A stretch of 5,551 nucleotides of DNA from the NCBI GenBank assembly GCA_959600065.1, contig CAUGKZ010000143.1, positions 1 to 5,551 on the forward strand, read 5' to 3'. Both the position numbers and the translations under genes were made by a program. The notes under the pieces were generated by a model. It was not told where the DNA came from and made no database searches. It saw nothing but the letters and a program-made list of their open reading frames with translations. This document shows positions 1 through 5,551 of the stretch, piece by piece. Every line of letters begins with the position of its first letter. Position 1 is the stretch's first letter. The stretch comes from an uncultured Kroppenstedtia sp. (GTDB lineage Bacteria > Bacillota > Bacilli > Thermoactinomycetales > DSM-45169).

Positions 1-1
1 G

Positions 2-1216
2 CCTCCTGATCTGAAATAGATGGAACTGAAACTGGATGAGGTGCGCAAGGAGAAGGATGCCGCCGTTCAAAGTCAGGAGTTTTAAAAAGCGGCTTCTCTC
101 CGGGACACAGAGCAAAAACTGCGGGAAGAGCTGGAGTCGAATCGCAATCGTTGGAAAGAGGACCAAGGAAAGACGGACTCTGAAGTGGGGCCGGAAGATA
201 TCGCTGAAGTGGTGGGCAACTGGACGGGAATCCCGGTACGGAAACTGGCTGAGGAGGAATCAGACCGCCTCTTGAATTTGGAGAAGGTGCTGCACCAGCG
301 GGTTATCGGCCAGGATGAAGCGGTACTCTCCGTCTCTCGGGCGATCCGGCGGGCGCGGGCTGGTTTGAAGGATCCCAAGCGGCCGATCGGCTCCTTTATT
401 TTCTTGGGTCCCACGGGAGTCGGCAAGACGGAATTAGCCCGGGCCTTGGCAGAGGCGATGTTTGGCGATGAGGAAGCGATTCTGCGGATCGATATGTCTG
501 AGTACATGGAGAAACACTCCACTTCTCGTCTCGTAGGAGCCCCTCCGGGATATGTCGGCTATGATGAAGGTGGACAGTTGACAGAGAAGGTTCGTCGTAA
601 GCCCTACTCAGTGGTCCTGTTTGACGAAGTGGAGAAGGCCCACCCGGAAATCTTCAACGTCATGTTGCAAGTGTTGGAAGACGGTCGTCTCACCGATGGG
701 AAGGGGCGGACGGTGGATTTCCGCAACACGGTGATCATCATGACTTCCAATGTGGGGGCCAACCTGATTAAGCAGAACAAGCGCCTTGGCTTTGCCATCG
801 GGGACTCCGCTCAGGATGAATATGAAGCGATGAAAGAGAATGTGATGGAAGAGCTGAAAAAAACTTTCCGTCCTGAATTTCTCAACCGGATTGACGATGT
901 GATCGTGTTCCACTCCCTCAAGGAAGAACATCTGCAACAGATCGTCAACCTGATGTCCAATCAGTTGCGCAAACGCCTGCAGGAGCAGCAGATCGACTTT
1001 GTGCTGACGGATGCAGCGGCCAAATACCTAGCGGGTTCCGGCTTTGATCCCACCTATGGCGCCCGTCCCCTGCGCCGAGCGATTCAAAAGCATATTGAAG
1101 ACCGTCTGTCCGAGGAATTACTCAAAGGAAATATCCAGCGGGGAGATACCTTGGAGATCGACGAGAAAGACGGAAAACTGCAGGTTCAGCGTGAAGAAAA
1201 AACACAGTCTGTTTAG
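2..1216 (+). CDS. clpC: ATP-dependent Clp protease ATP-binding subunit ClpC, C-terminal part, interrupted by two in-frame stops
   Basis: ClpC is a cytoplasmic AAA+ unfoldase that feeds proteins to ClpP, usually with the adaptor MecA or McsB. One frame running from base 2 gives the end of the first ATPase module, the middle UVR-like helical region (about 20-150), and the whole second ATPase module. Visible motifs are Walker A GPTGVGKT (407-430), pore loop GYVGY (548-562), Walker B VVLFDE (611-628), an LGF tripeptide (785-793) at the place of the ClpP-docking loop, arginine-finger region FLNRID (878-895) and sensor-2 GAR (1058-1066). The gene start lies outside the window. TAG at 17-19 and TAA at 83-85 replace conserved glutamates, with no frame change around them, so either the gene is broken or the bases are wrong. 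The longest stop-free stretch with a start is GTG 185 to 1216, which would give only the second ATPase module; its upstream ribosome site is weak. Confidence 0.93.
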
Positions 1217-1230
1217 TAGCCAACCATTTC

Positions 1231-1266
1231 GTGCGCCTTCCGTTGATTCGGGAGGTGCGTTTTCTT
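1231..1266 (+). terminator. Probable intrinsic terminator after clpC
   Basis: GTGCGCCTTCCG (1231-1242) can pair with CGGGAGGTGCGT (1249-1260) over 12 positions, four of them G-U wobbles, around the loop TTGATT. A T-rich tail (TTTTCTT, 1260-1266) follows. It lies 15 bases after the clpC stop codon. The wobbles and the C in the tail suggest a partial rather than absolute stop. Confidence 0.6.
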
Positions 1267-1284
1267 GAAGAAATTTGATATAAT
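1256..1284 (+). promoter_or_regulatory. Extended -10 promoter for radA-disA
   Basis: A perfect TATAAT (1279-1284) is preceded by TG at 1276-1277, giving the extended -10 form TGnTATAAT. The -35 position at 17-bp spacing is TGCGTT (1256-1261), a poor match that overlaps the terminator stem and tail. The predicted transcript would start near 1291, about 30 bases before the radA start codon. Confidence 0.6.
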
Positions 1285-1321
1285 TGGGATCGAAGCCATA
1301 TGAATGTTAAGGGGACAACGG

Positions 1322-2686
1322 ATGGCAAAAAATAAGACAAAATTCGCATGCCAGGAATGTGGCTACGAATCCCCCAAATGGATGGGTCGCTGCCCTGGTT
1401 GCGGCAGTTGGAACACAATGGTAGAGGAACGAAGTGTCCAGGGAAGGGGTGCCCAGCGAGGAACCCACACGGAGCGGCGACCGGCACTTCCCATCACCGA
1501 AGTGAGCGGCGAAAAGCATCCCCGGTCGGATACGGGTATCCGGGAATTGAACCAGGTGCTGGGTGGAGGATTGGTTTCGGGTTCGATGATCCTGGTCGGG
1601 GGGGATCCGGGTATCGGAAAATCGACGTTGTTACTGCAAGCTTCTCACCGACTGGCAGAGCGGGGGATGCCGATCCTGTATGTATCAGGGGAGGAATCCG
1701 CAGAACAGATCCGGTTGCGGGCGGATCGCCTGAAGTCCATTCACCCTCAGCTGTTTGTGGCCGCTGAAACAGATTTGACAGCTGTCGAATCTTTGGTGGA
1801 AGAGGTCTCTCCCCGAGTGCTGGTAGTGGATTCTATCCAGACGGTCTACTTTCCTGATGTGACTTCGGCGCCGGGAAGCGTGGCCCAGGTGCGGGAGTGC
1901 ACCGGACGCCTGATGCGTCTGGCCAAAGGACAAGGGATCGCGGTGATCATCGTCGGCCATGTGACCAAAGAAGGGGCGATTGCCGGTCCGCGGATGCTGG
2001 AACACATGGTAGACTGTGTGCTTTATTTTGAAGGAGAGCGTCATCATACATACCGAGTTCTCCGTGCAGTCAAAAATCGTTTCGGTTCTACCAATGAAAT
2101 CGGTCTGTTTGAAATGCGTAACCAGGGGCTCACCGAAGTGGATAACCCTTCGGAGATGTTTCTGTCTGAGCGTCCCGCCGGTGTCTCCGGATCGGCGGTG
2201 GCTGCCAGTATGGAAGGAACTCGGCCCGTCTTGATCGAATTGCAAGCTTTGGTGGCACCCACCAGCTTTGCCACTCCCAAACGGATGGCCTCTGGGCTGG
2301 ATCACAATCGGGTGACCATGATCATGGCGGTCCTGGAGAAACGGCTGGGTCTGTTTTTGCAGAATCAGGACGCCTATGTCAATGTAGTGGGAGGTGTCCG
2401 CTTGGATGAACCCGCTGTGGATTTGGCCGTCGCCGTCAGTCTGGCTTCCAGTTTCCGGGATCGGCCCACTCGCCCCAAGGACGTTCTGATCGGGGAGGTG
2501 GGACTGACCGGGGAGGTGCGGGGGGTTTCCCGCCTGGAACAGCGGGTGGCGGAGGCAGCCAACATGGGATTCCAACGGGCGATCCTGCCCAAGAAAAACC
2601 AAAGGGGGTGGACTCCCCCGGATAATCTGGATATCAGATGGGTCGAATCTGTGGAAGAAGCATTGGAAGCGGTGCTGGGAGGGTAG
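1322..2686 (+). CDS. radA: DNA repair protein RadA (Sms)
   Basis: RadA is a RecA-like ATPase that acts on recombination intermediates and promotes branch migration; in B. subtilis it also interacts with DisA. The 454-residue protein matches the usual length of about 455-460. In order it shows an N-terminal zinc finger (C10, C13, C24, C27), Walker A GDPGIGKS (94-101), Walker B LVVDSIQ (167-173), the RadA-specific KNRFG motif (251-255), and a C-terminal Lon-protease-like domain from about 260 onward without a Lon-type catalytic serine, as is normal for RadA. ATG 1322 is chosen because the protein then begins [14 protein letters not shown] like other RadA proteins, and AAGGGG (1309-1314) sits 7 bases upstream. 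An in-frame ATG at 1304 would overlap that site. The stop is 5 bases before disA, so the two genes very probably share one mRNA. Confidence 0.97.
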   Translation: MAKNKTKFACQECGYESPKWMGRCPGCGSWNTMVEERSVQGRGAQRGTHTERRPALPITEVSGEKHPRSDTGIRELNQVLGGGLVSGSMILVGGDPGIGKSTLLLQASHRLAERGMPILYVSGEESAEQIRLRADRLKSIHPQLFVAAETDLTAVESLVEEVSPRVLVVDSIQTVYFPDVTSAPGSVAQVRECTGRLMRLAKGQGIAVIIVGHVTKEGAIAGPRMLEHMVDCVLYFEGERHHTYRVLRAVKNRFGSTNEIGLFEMRNQGLTEVDNPSEMFLSERPAGVSGSAVAASMEGTRPVLIELQALVAPTSFATPKRMASGLDHNRVTMIMAVLEKRLGLFLQNQDAYVNVVGGVRLDEPAVDLAVAVSLASSFRDRPTRPKDVLIGEVGLTGEVRGVSRLEQRVAEAANMGFQRAILPKKNQRGWTPPDNLDIRWVESVEEALEAVLGG

Positions 2687-2694
2687 GATCATTG
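2677..2694 (+). promoter_or_regulatory. disA ribosome binding site and TTG start
   Basis: GGGAGGG (2677-2683) lies inside the last codons of radA, and TTG (2692-2694) follows 9 bases after the GGAGG core. This fixes the disA start: the in-frame ATG at 2638 is deep inside radA and would add 18 residues unlike the family. Ribosomes finishing radA would stop on the disA site, which favours translational coupling. Confidence 0.8.
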
Positions 2695-3765
2695 AAAGAA
2701 GAGAAAAAGGATCATTTTGAGAGTAATACATTGCGGCTGGTGGCACCTGGCACCATGTTCCGTGAGGGCTTGGATAACGTTCTTGGAGCCAAAACCGGGG
2801 CGCTCATCGTGGTAGGTTATGACGATTCCGTTCGTGAAATTGTGGACGGGGGATTCCATATTGATTGCCCTTTTGGGCCGGCCTTTCTGTACGAGTTGGC
2901 CAAGATGGATGGGGCGATCATCCTGTCCGATGACGGCAAGCGGATTTTATATGCTAATACGCAGTTGGTCCCCAGCTCCTCCATTCCGTCCACGGAGACG
3001 GGGATCCGGCACCGGACTGCACAACGTACGGCGCGGCAGACGGGAAAATTGGTGATCTCCATCTCCCAGCGCCGCGATGTGATCACCCTGTACCAAGGGA
3101 ATCACCGGTATGCGCTCAAAGAAATCGGTGTGATTCTTACCAAGGCTAATCAAGCGATACAGACCCTGGAAAAATACAAGTCTGTATTGGATCAGTCTAT
3201 GACCAACCTGAGCGCACTGGAATTTGAGGAACTGGTCACGCTGAATGAAGTGGCGATGGTGATCCAGCGGATCGAGATGGTACTGCGTATCAAAAGCGAG
3301 ATTGAACGATATATTAACGAGCTGGGAACTGAAGGCCGCTTGATCAGCATGCAGCTGGAGGAACTGGTGGTCCATGTGGAAAAAGAGGCTCATCTAGTGA
3401 TCCGGGACTATTATTTCGATCCGGATTGTCAACCTTCGGAAGTATTGGCCCGCCTCAGCAGACTGTCCGCAGACGAATTATTGGAACACAACCATATCGT
3501 CCGTGCTCTGGGGTATCATGTTAATAACGACCTGCATGAGGAGGTTGTGGCTCCGAGGGGATATCGGATTCTCAACAAAATTCCCCGCCTGCCAGCACCG
3601 ATCATCCAAAATCTTGTTGAGGGCTTTAAATCTCTTCCGCGGGCGATGATGGCCACCATCGAGGAGTTGGATGAAGTGGAAGGAATCGGAGATGTAAGGG
3701 CCCGGACGATCAAGGAAGGGTTGAAACGGATCCAGGAACAGGTCTTTATTGACAGACATATCTAA
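2692..3765 (+). CDS. disA: DNA integrity scanning protein DisA, diadenylate cyclase
   Basis: DisA joins two ATP molecules into cyclic di-AMP. It forms an octamer that moves along DNA and lowers synthesis at branched recombination intermediates, so the messenger reports DNA integrity, notably before sporulation. From the TTG start the protein has 357 residues, against about 360 in B. subtilis. The N-terminal DAC domain carries both diagnostic motifs, DGA (73-75) and RHR (106-108, in GIRHRT). A helical linker with the family-typical [14 protein letters not shown] follows, and the C-terminus has a helix-hairpin-helix DNA-binding segment ([18 protein letters not shown], within 324-350). The catalytic residues look intact, so it should be active. 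It lies directly behind radA, matching the known RadA-DisA partnership. The last codons also contain the -35 element of the pssA promoter. Confidence 0.98.
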   Translation: MKEEKKDHFESNTLRLVAPGTMFREGLDNVLGAKTGALIVVGYDDSVREIVDGGFHIDCPFGPAFLYELAKMDGAIILSDDGKRILYANTQLVPSSSIPSTETGIRHRTAQRTARQTGKLVISISQRRDVITLYQGNHRYALKEIGVILTKANQAIQTLEKYKSVLDQSMTNLSALEFEELVTLNEVAMVIQRIEMVLRIKSEIERYINELGTEGRLISMQLEELVVHVEKEAHLVIRDYYFDPDCQPSEVLARLSRLSADELLEHNHIVRALGYHVNNDLHEEVVAPRGYRILNKIPRLPAPIIQNLVEGFKSLPRAMMATIEELDEVEGIGDVRARTIKEGLKRIQEQVFIDRHI

Positions 3766-3777
3766 ATTCCATAGAAT
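3749..3777 (+). promoter_or_regulatory. Sigma-A-type promoter for pssA, overlapping the disA stop
   Basis: A perfect TTGACA (3749-3754) is followed after exactly 17 bp by TAGAAT (3772-3777), one mismatch from the consensus -10. The -35 hexamer lies in the last disA codons and the -10 just after the stop. Transcription would start near 3784, leaving a leader of about 85 bases before pssA. Confidence 0.75.
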
Positions 3778-3789
3778 GAATACACTATA

Positions 3790-3860
3790 AACCTCTTTTT
3801 ACGCGGGAAAGGAGGGGCTTTACCGCCGGAGAGACGGCAACTTCAGTATTATAGGAGGTT
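3790..3860 (+). promoter_or_regulatory. pssA leader with two mutually exclusive pairings, one masking the ribosome binding site
   Basis: CCTCTTTT (3792-3799) can pair with AAAGGAGG (3808-3815) as a local 8-bp hairpin with an 8-base loop and one G-U pair. The same strand, AACCTCTT (3790-3797), can instead pair over 8 positions with AGGAGGTT (3853-3860), which is the pssA ribosome binding site. A small GCCG/CGGC stem (3825-3838) lies between. The AAAGGAGG copy has no start codon at a usable distance, so it looks like a decoy of the true site. The pairings are seen by eye; that they regulate anything is inference. Confidence 0.35.
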
Positions 3861-3867
3861 CCCTTTC

Positions 3868-4581
3868 ATGTTTGCACGAGCCTTACCGAGCGTTTTCACC
3901 GTTGGGAACTTGGTTTTGGGAATGATGGCTATCATTCTCGCGGTGGAAGCACAATGGGAGTACGGGGCGATTATGGTGATCATCGGGATGTTTCTGGATG
4001 GTCTGGACGGACGGGTCGCCCGGATGCTCAACACCCAGAGTGAATTCGGGAAAGAGTTGGACTCTCTCTCCGATCTGGTTTCTTTTGGAGTGGCACCTGC
4101 ACTGATTATGTATAAATCCATTCTTTATCAACTCGGACCGATCGGTTGGGTTATCGCAGCCGCGTTTCCCGTCTGTGGTGCGATTCGTCTGGCACGCTTC
4201 AATGTGAAACCCGGGATTCCCGGCTATTTTATTGGGCTACCTATCACAGCCGCCGGGGGGGTTCTCGCCACCATGGCTCTGTACAGTGACATGGTAAACG
4301 GGCCCGGTTATCTGGTGTTCGGGATGCTGTTACTTTCTTACCTGATGATCAGTCAAATCAAGTATCCAAACTTCAAAAAACTAGGGATTCCCAGGAGAGC
4401 CTATTGGATCGCCCCTCTGATTCTCATCTTGATGGGAGGGTTGGCGGCTCGCTATCCGTCGGAGTTTCCCAAGATCGTCTTTATCCCCTTGGTTCTGTAT
4501 GCCTTTTATGGAGTCAAGCGTTCCATTTCCAGAAGACGTCACCGGGATCAGGAGGAGCCGATTGAAGAATTGAAACCATGA
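3868..4581 (+). CDS. pssA: CDP-diacylglycerol--serine O-phosphatidyltransferase PssA
   Basis: This integral membrane enzyme joins CDP-diacylglycerol and L-serine to form phosphatidylserine and CMP, the first step toward phosphatidylethanolamine. The CDP-alcohol phosphatidyltransferase signature is complete: D44, D47, G48, A51, R52, G61, D65 and D69. Motifs RLARFN (107-112) and KYPNFKK (165-171) are typical of the serine branch rather than PgsA. About eight hydrophobic segments can be seen, roughly at 10-27, 30-44, 73-88, 91-108, 120-140, 147-163, 179-194 and 200-216. The 237-residue length exceeds the roughly 177 residues of B. subtilis PssA; the extra part is C-terminal and ends in a charged tail (RSISRRRHRDQEE and on). 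ATG 3868 has AGGAGG (3853-3858) 9 bases upstream. It has its own promoter and terminator, so it can be a single-gene unit. A decarboxylase gene (psd) is not in the window. Confidence 0.95.
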   Translation: MFARALPSVFTVGNLVLGMMAIILAVEAQWEYGAIMVIIGMFLDGLDGRVARMLNTQSEFGKELDSLSDLVSFGVAPALIMYKSILYQLGPIGWVIAAAFPVCGAIRLARFNVKPGIPGYFIGLPITAAGGVLATMALYSDMVNGPGYLVFGMLLLSYLMISQIKYPNFKKLGIPRRAYWIAPLILILMGGLAARYPSEFPKIVFIPLVLYAFYGVKRSISRRRHRDQEEPIEELKP

Positions 4582-4588
4582 AAAGATG

Positions 4589-4621
4589 AAACACCCCTGT
4601 GAAACACAGGGGTGTTTTTTT
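4589..4621. terminator. Strong intrinsic terminator, probably bidirectional
   Basis: ACACCCCTGTG (4591-4601) and CACAGGGGTGT (4605-4615) form a perfect 11-bp stem around AAA, extendable by two A-T pairs. A run of seven T (4615-4621) follows on the forward strand. It begins 7 bases after the pssA stop. Read on the reverse strand the hairpin is followed by TTTCATCTTTT, a weaker T-rich tail, so it could also end transcripts of the convergent gene at 4791-5186. Confidence 0.93.
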
Positions 4622-4790
4622 GCCGTTTTTAAGATTGCAGGGGAGTTCGTTCTTATTCACAGTCGATCTAGATTTTACATTTTTAGAAAAAAACAGAAGG
4701 GAGTTAGGGGTTTATTGTAGAATAGATCGAGACATCCTTATTGAATCTGGATGTACAGATAGAGGTTTTTGCCCGAGAATCCTTTTGTAC

Positions 4791-5186
4791 CTATCTCATA
4801 TGGAACACCCCGAGAGTGGAAAGCTTTTCTGATTCCTCTTTTACCACTTCGTCCAGTTGAACTTCAAGCAGGTTAGACATGGCAGCCAAATAAAACAGAT
4901 TTTTTCCCATCTCCGTTTTGACGACTTCGAGACAATGGTCACATAATGATCCGTTCAGATGGGAGTCGAGGGAGTTTTTGGTTTCCGCAAGAGGTGTTCC
5001 TTCTGCAAAGGGTTGACGGGCTGCCTGGATCTGAATGCAGCCGCATTCTGTCACTGCCTTCATTAGGGCACGGTTCACCCGGCTGTTGGATTCCTGGAAT
5101 TTGGAGGAAACGTCCAACACACTCCGATGTCTCAAAAGCAAGTCCGCCACTTGTTGCTGAAAAGTCTGCAGGTTTTTGGTTTCCAA
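4791..5186 (-). CDS. Small cysteine-containing protein of unknown function, convergent with pssA
   Basis: I do not recognise a function. The 131-residue protein is soluble and mostly helical in appearance. N-terminal helices (QQVADLLLRHRSVLDVSSKF) lead to CGC (48-50), and a CxxC follows (C82, C85). The four cysteines could bind a metal or form disulfides. The C-terminal stretch NLFYLAAMSNLLEVQ (96-110) followed by LDEVVKEE resembles the last helices of MazG-like proteins, but the metal-binding Asp expected after E-x-G is a lysine, so that link is weak. I recall relatives of this type in Bacillales, sometimes labelled DUF1573, but cannot check that name. The start is TTG 5186-5184, supported by AGAGGTG (5200-5194) 7 bases upstream and a consensus reverse-strand promoter. 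It points away from carD and toward pssA. The good ribosome site, promoter and terminator argue for a real gene. Confidence 0.8.
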   Translation of the reverse strand: METKNLQTFQQQVADLLLRHRSVLDVSSKFQESNSRVNRALMKAVTECGCIQIQAARQPFAEGTPLAETKNSLDSHLNGSLCDHCLEVVKTEMGKNLFYLAAMSNLLEVQLDEVVKEESEKLSTLGVFHMR

Positions 5187-5200
5187 CTCTTTTCACCTCT
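5184..5200 (-). promoter_or_regulatory. Ribosome binding site and TTG start of the reverse-strand gene
   Basis: On the reverse strand AGAGGTG (5200-5194) precedes TTG (5186-5184) by 7 bases. No in-frame ATG or GTG lies at a suitable distance; the GTG inside the site itself is out of frame. This decides the start of the 131-residue gene. Confidence 0.7.
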
Positions 5201-5274
5201 TCCATTCCATACGTCAGCACCGGATCGGGGTATAAGGAAAGTGTGCGAAGCAATTGAAGATTCCGTACAAAACG

Positions 5275-5304
5275 ATTATAGCTCTTCCTTGAAGAAAGTG
5301 TCAA
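5275..5304 (-). promoter_or_regulatory. Consensus sigma-A promoter of the reverse-strand gene
   Basis: On the reverse strand a perfect TTGACA (5304-5299) and a perfect TATAAT (5280-5275) are separated by 18 bp. Transcription would begin near 5268 and run through a leader of about 80 bases into the gene at 5186. The spacer holds a small dyad, TCTTC/GAAGA (5283-5295). Confidence 0.82.
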
Positions 5305-5308
5305 TTTG

Positions 5309-5328
5309 TTCCGGGTTTCCACCCGGAA
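5309..5328. repeat. Perfect 8-bp inverted repeat between divergent promoters
   Basis: TTCCGGGT (5309-5316) and ACCCGGAA (5321-5328) are exact reverse complements around TTCC. The dyad lies 4 bases upstream of the reverse-strand -35 and 23 bases upstream of the first forward -35. There is no T-run on either side, so it is not an ordinary terminator; its place suggests a protein-binding operator. No regulator is known to me for this motif. Confidence 0.55.
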
Positions 5329-5351
5329 ATGAACCTTTTGTTAAAAAACTA

Positions 5352-5381
5352 TTGACGTTACTGTTTGATATGTGCTAAGAT
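5352..5381 (+). promoter_or_regulatory. Upstream promoter P1 for the carD-type gene
   Basis: TTGACG (5352-5357) and TAAGAT (5376-5381) are 18 bp apart, and TGC directly before the -10 gives the extended -10 form. Each hexamer has one mismatch to consensus. Transcription would start near 5388, about 70 bases before the gene. Confidence 0.65.
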
Positions 5382-5396
5382 TATCGTTTTAATTTA

Positions 5397-5425
5397 TTGA
5401 CTTATACCTCCGATTGTGATATCTT
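5397..5425 (+). promoter_or_regulatory. Downstream promoter P2 for the carD-type gene
   Basis: TTGACT (5397-5402) and TATCTT (5420-5425) are 17 bp apart, and TGA before the -10 gives a second extended -10 element. The predicted start near 5432 leaves about 25 bases before the start codon, just enough to include the ribosome site at 5445-5450. P1 and P2 are in tandem. Confidence 0.6.
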
Positions 5426-5457
5426 GGAAACGGATATTGCCCTTGGAGGTGGGTCGA

Positions 5458-5551
5458 GTGTTCAACATCGGCGATAAAGTGGTGTACCCCATGCACGGCG
5501 CCGGCATCATCGAGGCGATCGAGGAGAAGGAGATTCTCGGGGAATCGCAAC
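5458..5551 (+). CDS. CarD-family transcriptional regulator, N-terminal fragment
   Basis: Only 31 codons are present before the window ends. They read FNIGDKVVYPMHGAGIIEAI after the GTG start and on into EEKEILGE, which matches the N-terminal Tudor-like RNA-polymerase-interacting domain of CarD/CdnL proteins (compare the usual GDxVVYPxHGxGxI pattern). Members bind the RNA polymerase beta subunit and stabilise the open promoter complex, changing expression of many genes including rRNA. GTG 5458 is supported by GGAGGT (5445-5450) with 7-base spacing. Two tandem promoters lie upstream. The TRCF (Mfd) RNA-polymerase-binding domain shares this fold, but a gene starting directly with it points to a stand-alone CarD-type protein. 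The C-terminal DNA-binding part is outside the window. Confidence 0.88.
   Translation, partial: MFNIGDKVVYPMHGAGIIEAIEEKEILGESQ

Noticed and set aside
17..85. Stop codons read as glutamate (genetic code change or recoding)
   Set aside because: The downstream genes end normally at TAG, TAA and TGA, and both anomalies lie at the window edge; mutation or base error is simpler.
82..522. Reverse-strand open frame of 146 codons opposite clpC
   Set aside because: Serine- and arginine-rich antisense shadow of the conserved ATPase module with no family motif.
1304..1321. Upstream ATG as the radA start
   Set aside because: It overlaps the AAGGGG ribosome site and adds MLRGQR, which does not fit the usual RadA N-terminus; ATG 1322 fits both.
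1685..2746. Long reverse-strand open frame (353 codons) opposite radA
   Set aside because: It is a shadow of radA: rich in H, Q, G, P and S as expected from the antisense of a GC-moderate gene, has no family motifs, and radA itself is certain.
3825..3838. GCCG/CGGC hairpin as a known riboswitch such as the cyclic di-AMP (ydaO) type
   Set aside because: The leader is too short and lacks the conserved segments of that class; only a 4-bp stem is seen.
4663..4730. 8-bp inverted repeat TCGATCTA / TAGATCGA as mobile-element ends
   Set aside because: The 52-base interior holds no gene, there is no target-site duplication that I can see, and an 8-base match can arise by chance in AT-rich sequence.
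4745..4760. ATCTG/CAGAT mini-hairpin as a terminator for the reverse-strand gene
   Set aside because: The stem is only 5 bp, and there is no T-run after it on the reverse strand.
4599..4832. Forward reading frame of 77 codons starting inside the pssA terminator
   Set aside because: The start lies in the terminator stem, there is no ribosome site or promoter for it, the residue make-up looks random, and its end overlaps the better supported reverse-strand gene.

Overview
The window looks like a piece of a Bacillales (Firmicutes) chromosome of moderate GC content. The evidence is the gene order clpC - radA - disA, strong AGGAGG-type ribosome binding sites, TTG and GTG starts, and sigma-A-like promoters. 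pssA and a carD-type gene directly after disA, with a small reverse-strand gene between them, suggest Thermoactinomycetaceae or a Paenibacillaceae-like lineage rather than Bacillus subtilis itself. That placement is from memory of gene order and is not proven. All genes look like ordinary core genes; I see no mobile element, CRISPR array, tRNA or rRNA.

Layout. Positions 2-1216 hold the C-terminal half of the chaperone ATPase ClpC, with no beginning in the window and two in-frame stop codons (17-19 and 83-85) exactly where ClpC normally has glutamate. A hairpin terminator (1231-1266) follows, then an extended -10 promoter. Next come radA (1322-2686) and disA (2692-3765), five bases apart and probably translationally coupled. 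A near-consensus promoter spanning the end of disA (3749-3777) starts a leader of about 85 bases whose segments can pair in two mutually exclusive ways, one of which covers the pssA ribosome binding site. pssA (3868-4581) ends in a strong terminator (4589-4621) that may work in both directions. Bases 4622-4790 are AT-rich and hold no gene I can support.

On the reverse strand, 4791-5186 encodes a 131-residue protein of unknown function with CxC and CxxC cysteine motifs. Its consensus promoter (5275-5304, reverse) lies back to back with two tandem promoters (5352-5381 and 5397-5425, forward) for a CarD-family RNA polymerase regulator. Only the first 31 codons of that gene (5458-5551) are present. 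A perfect 8-bp dyad (5309-5328) lies between the divergent promoters.

How the genes fit together. ClpC handles protein quality control. RadA and DisA work on recombination intermediates, and DisA makes cyclic di-AMP as a DNA-integrity signal. PssA makes phosphatidylserine for phosphatidylethanolamine synthesis. The CarD-type protein tunes initiation by RNA polymerase. In B. subtilis the clpC-radA-disA part is read as an operon with internal promoters; here the visible terminators and promoters suggest several separate transcription units.
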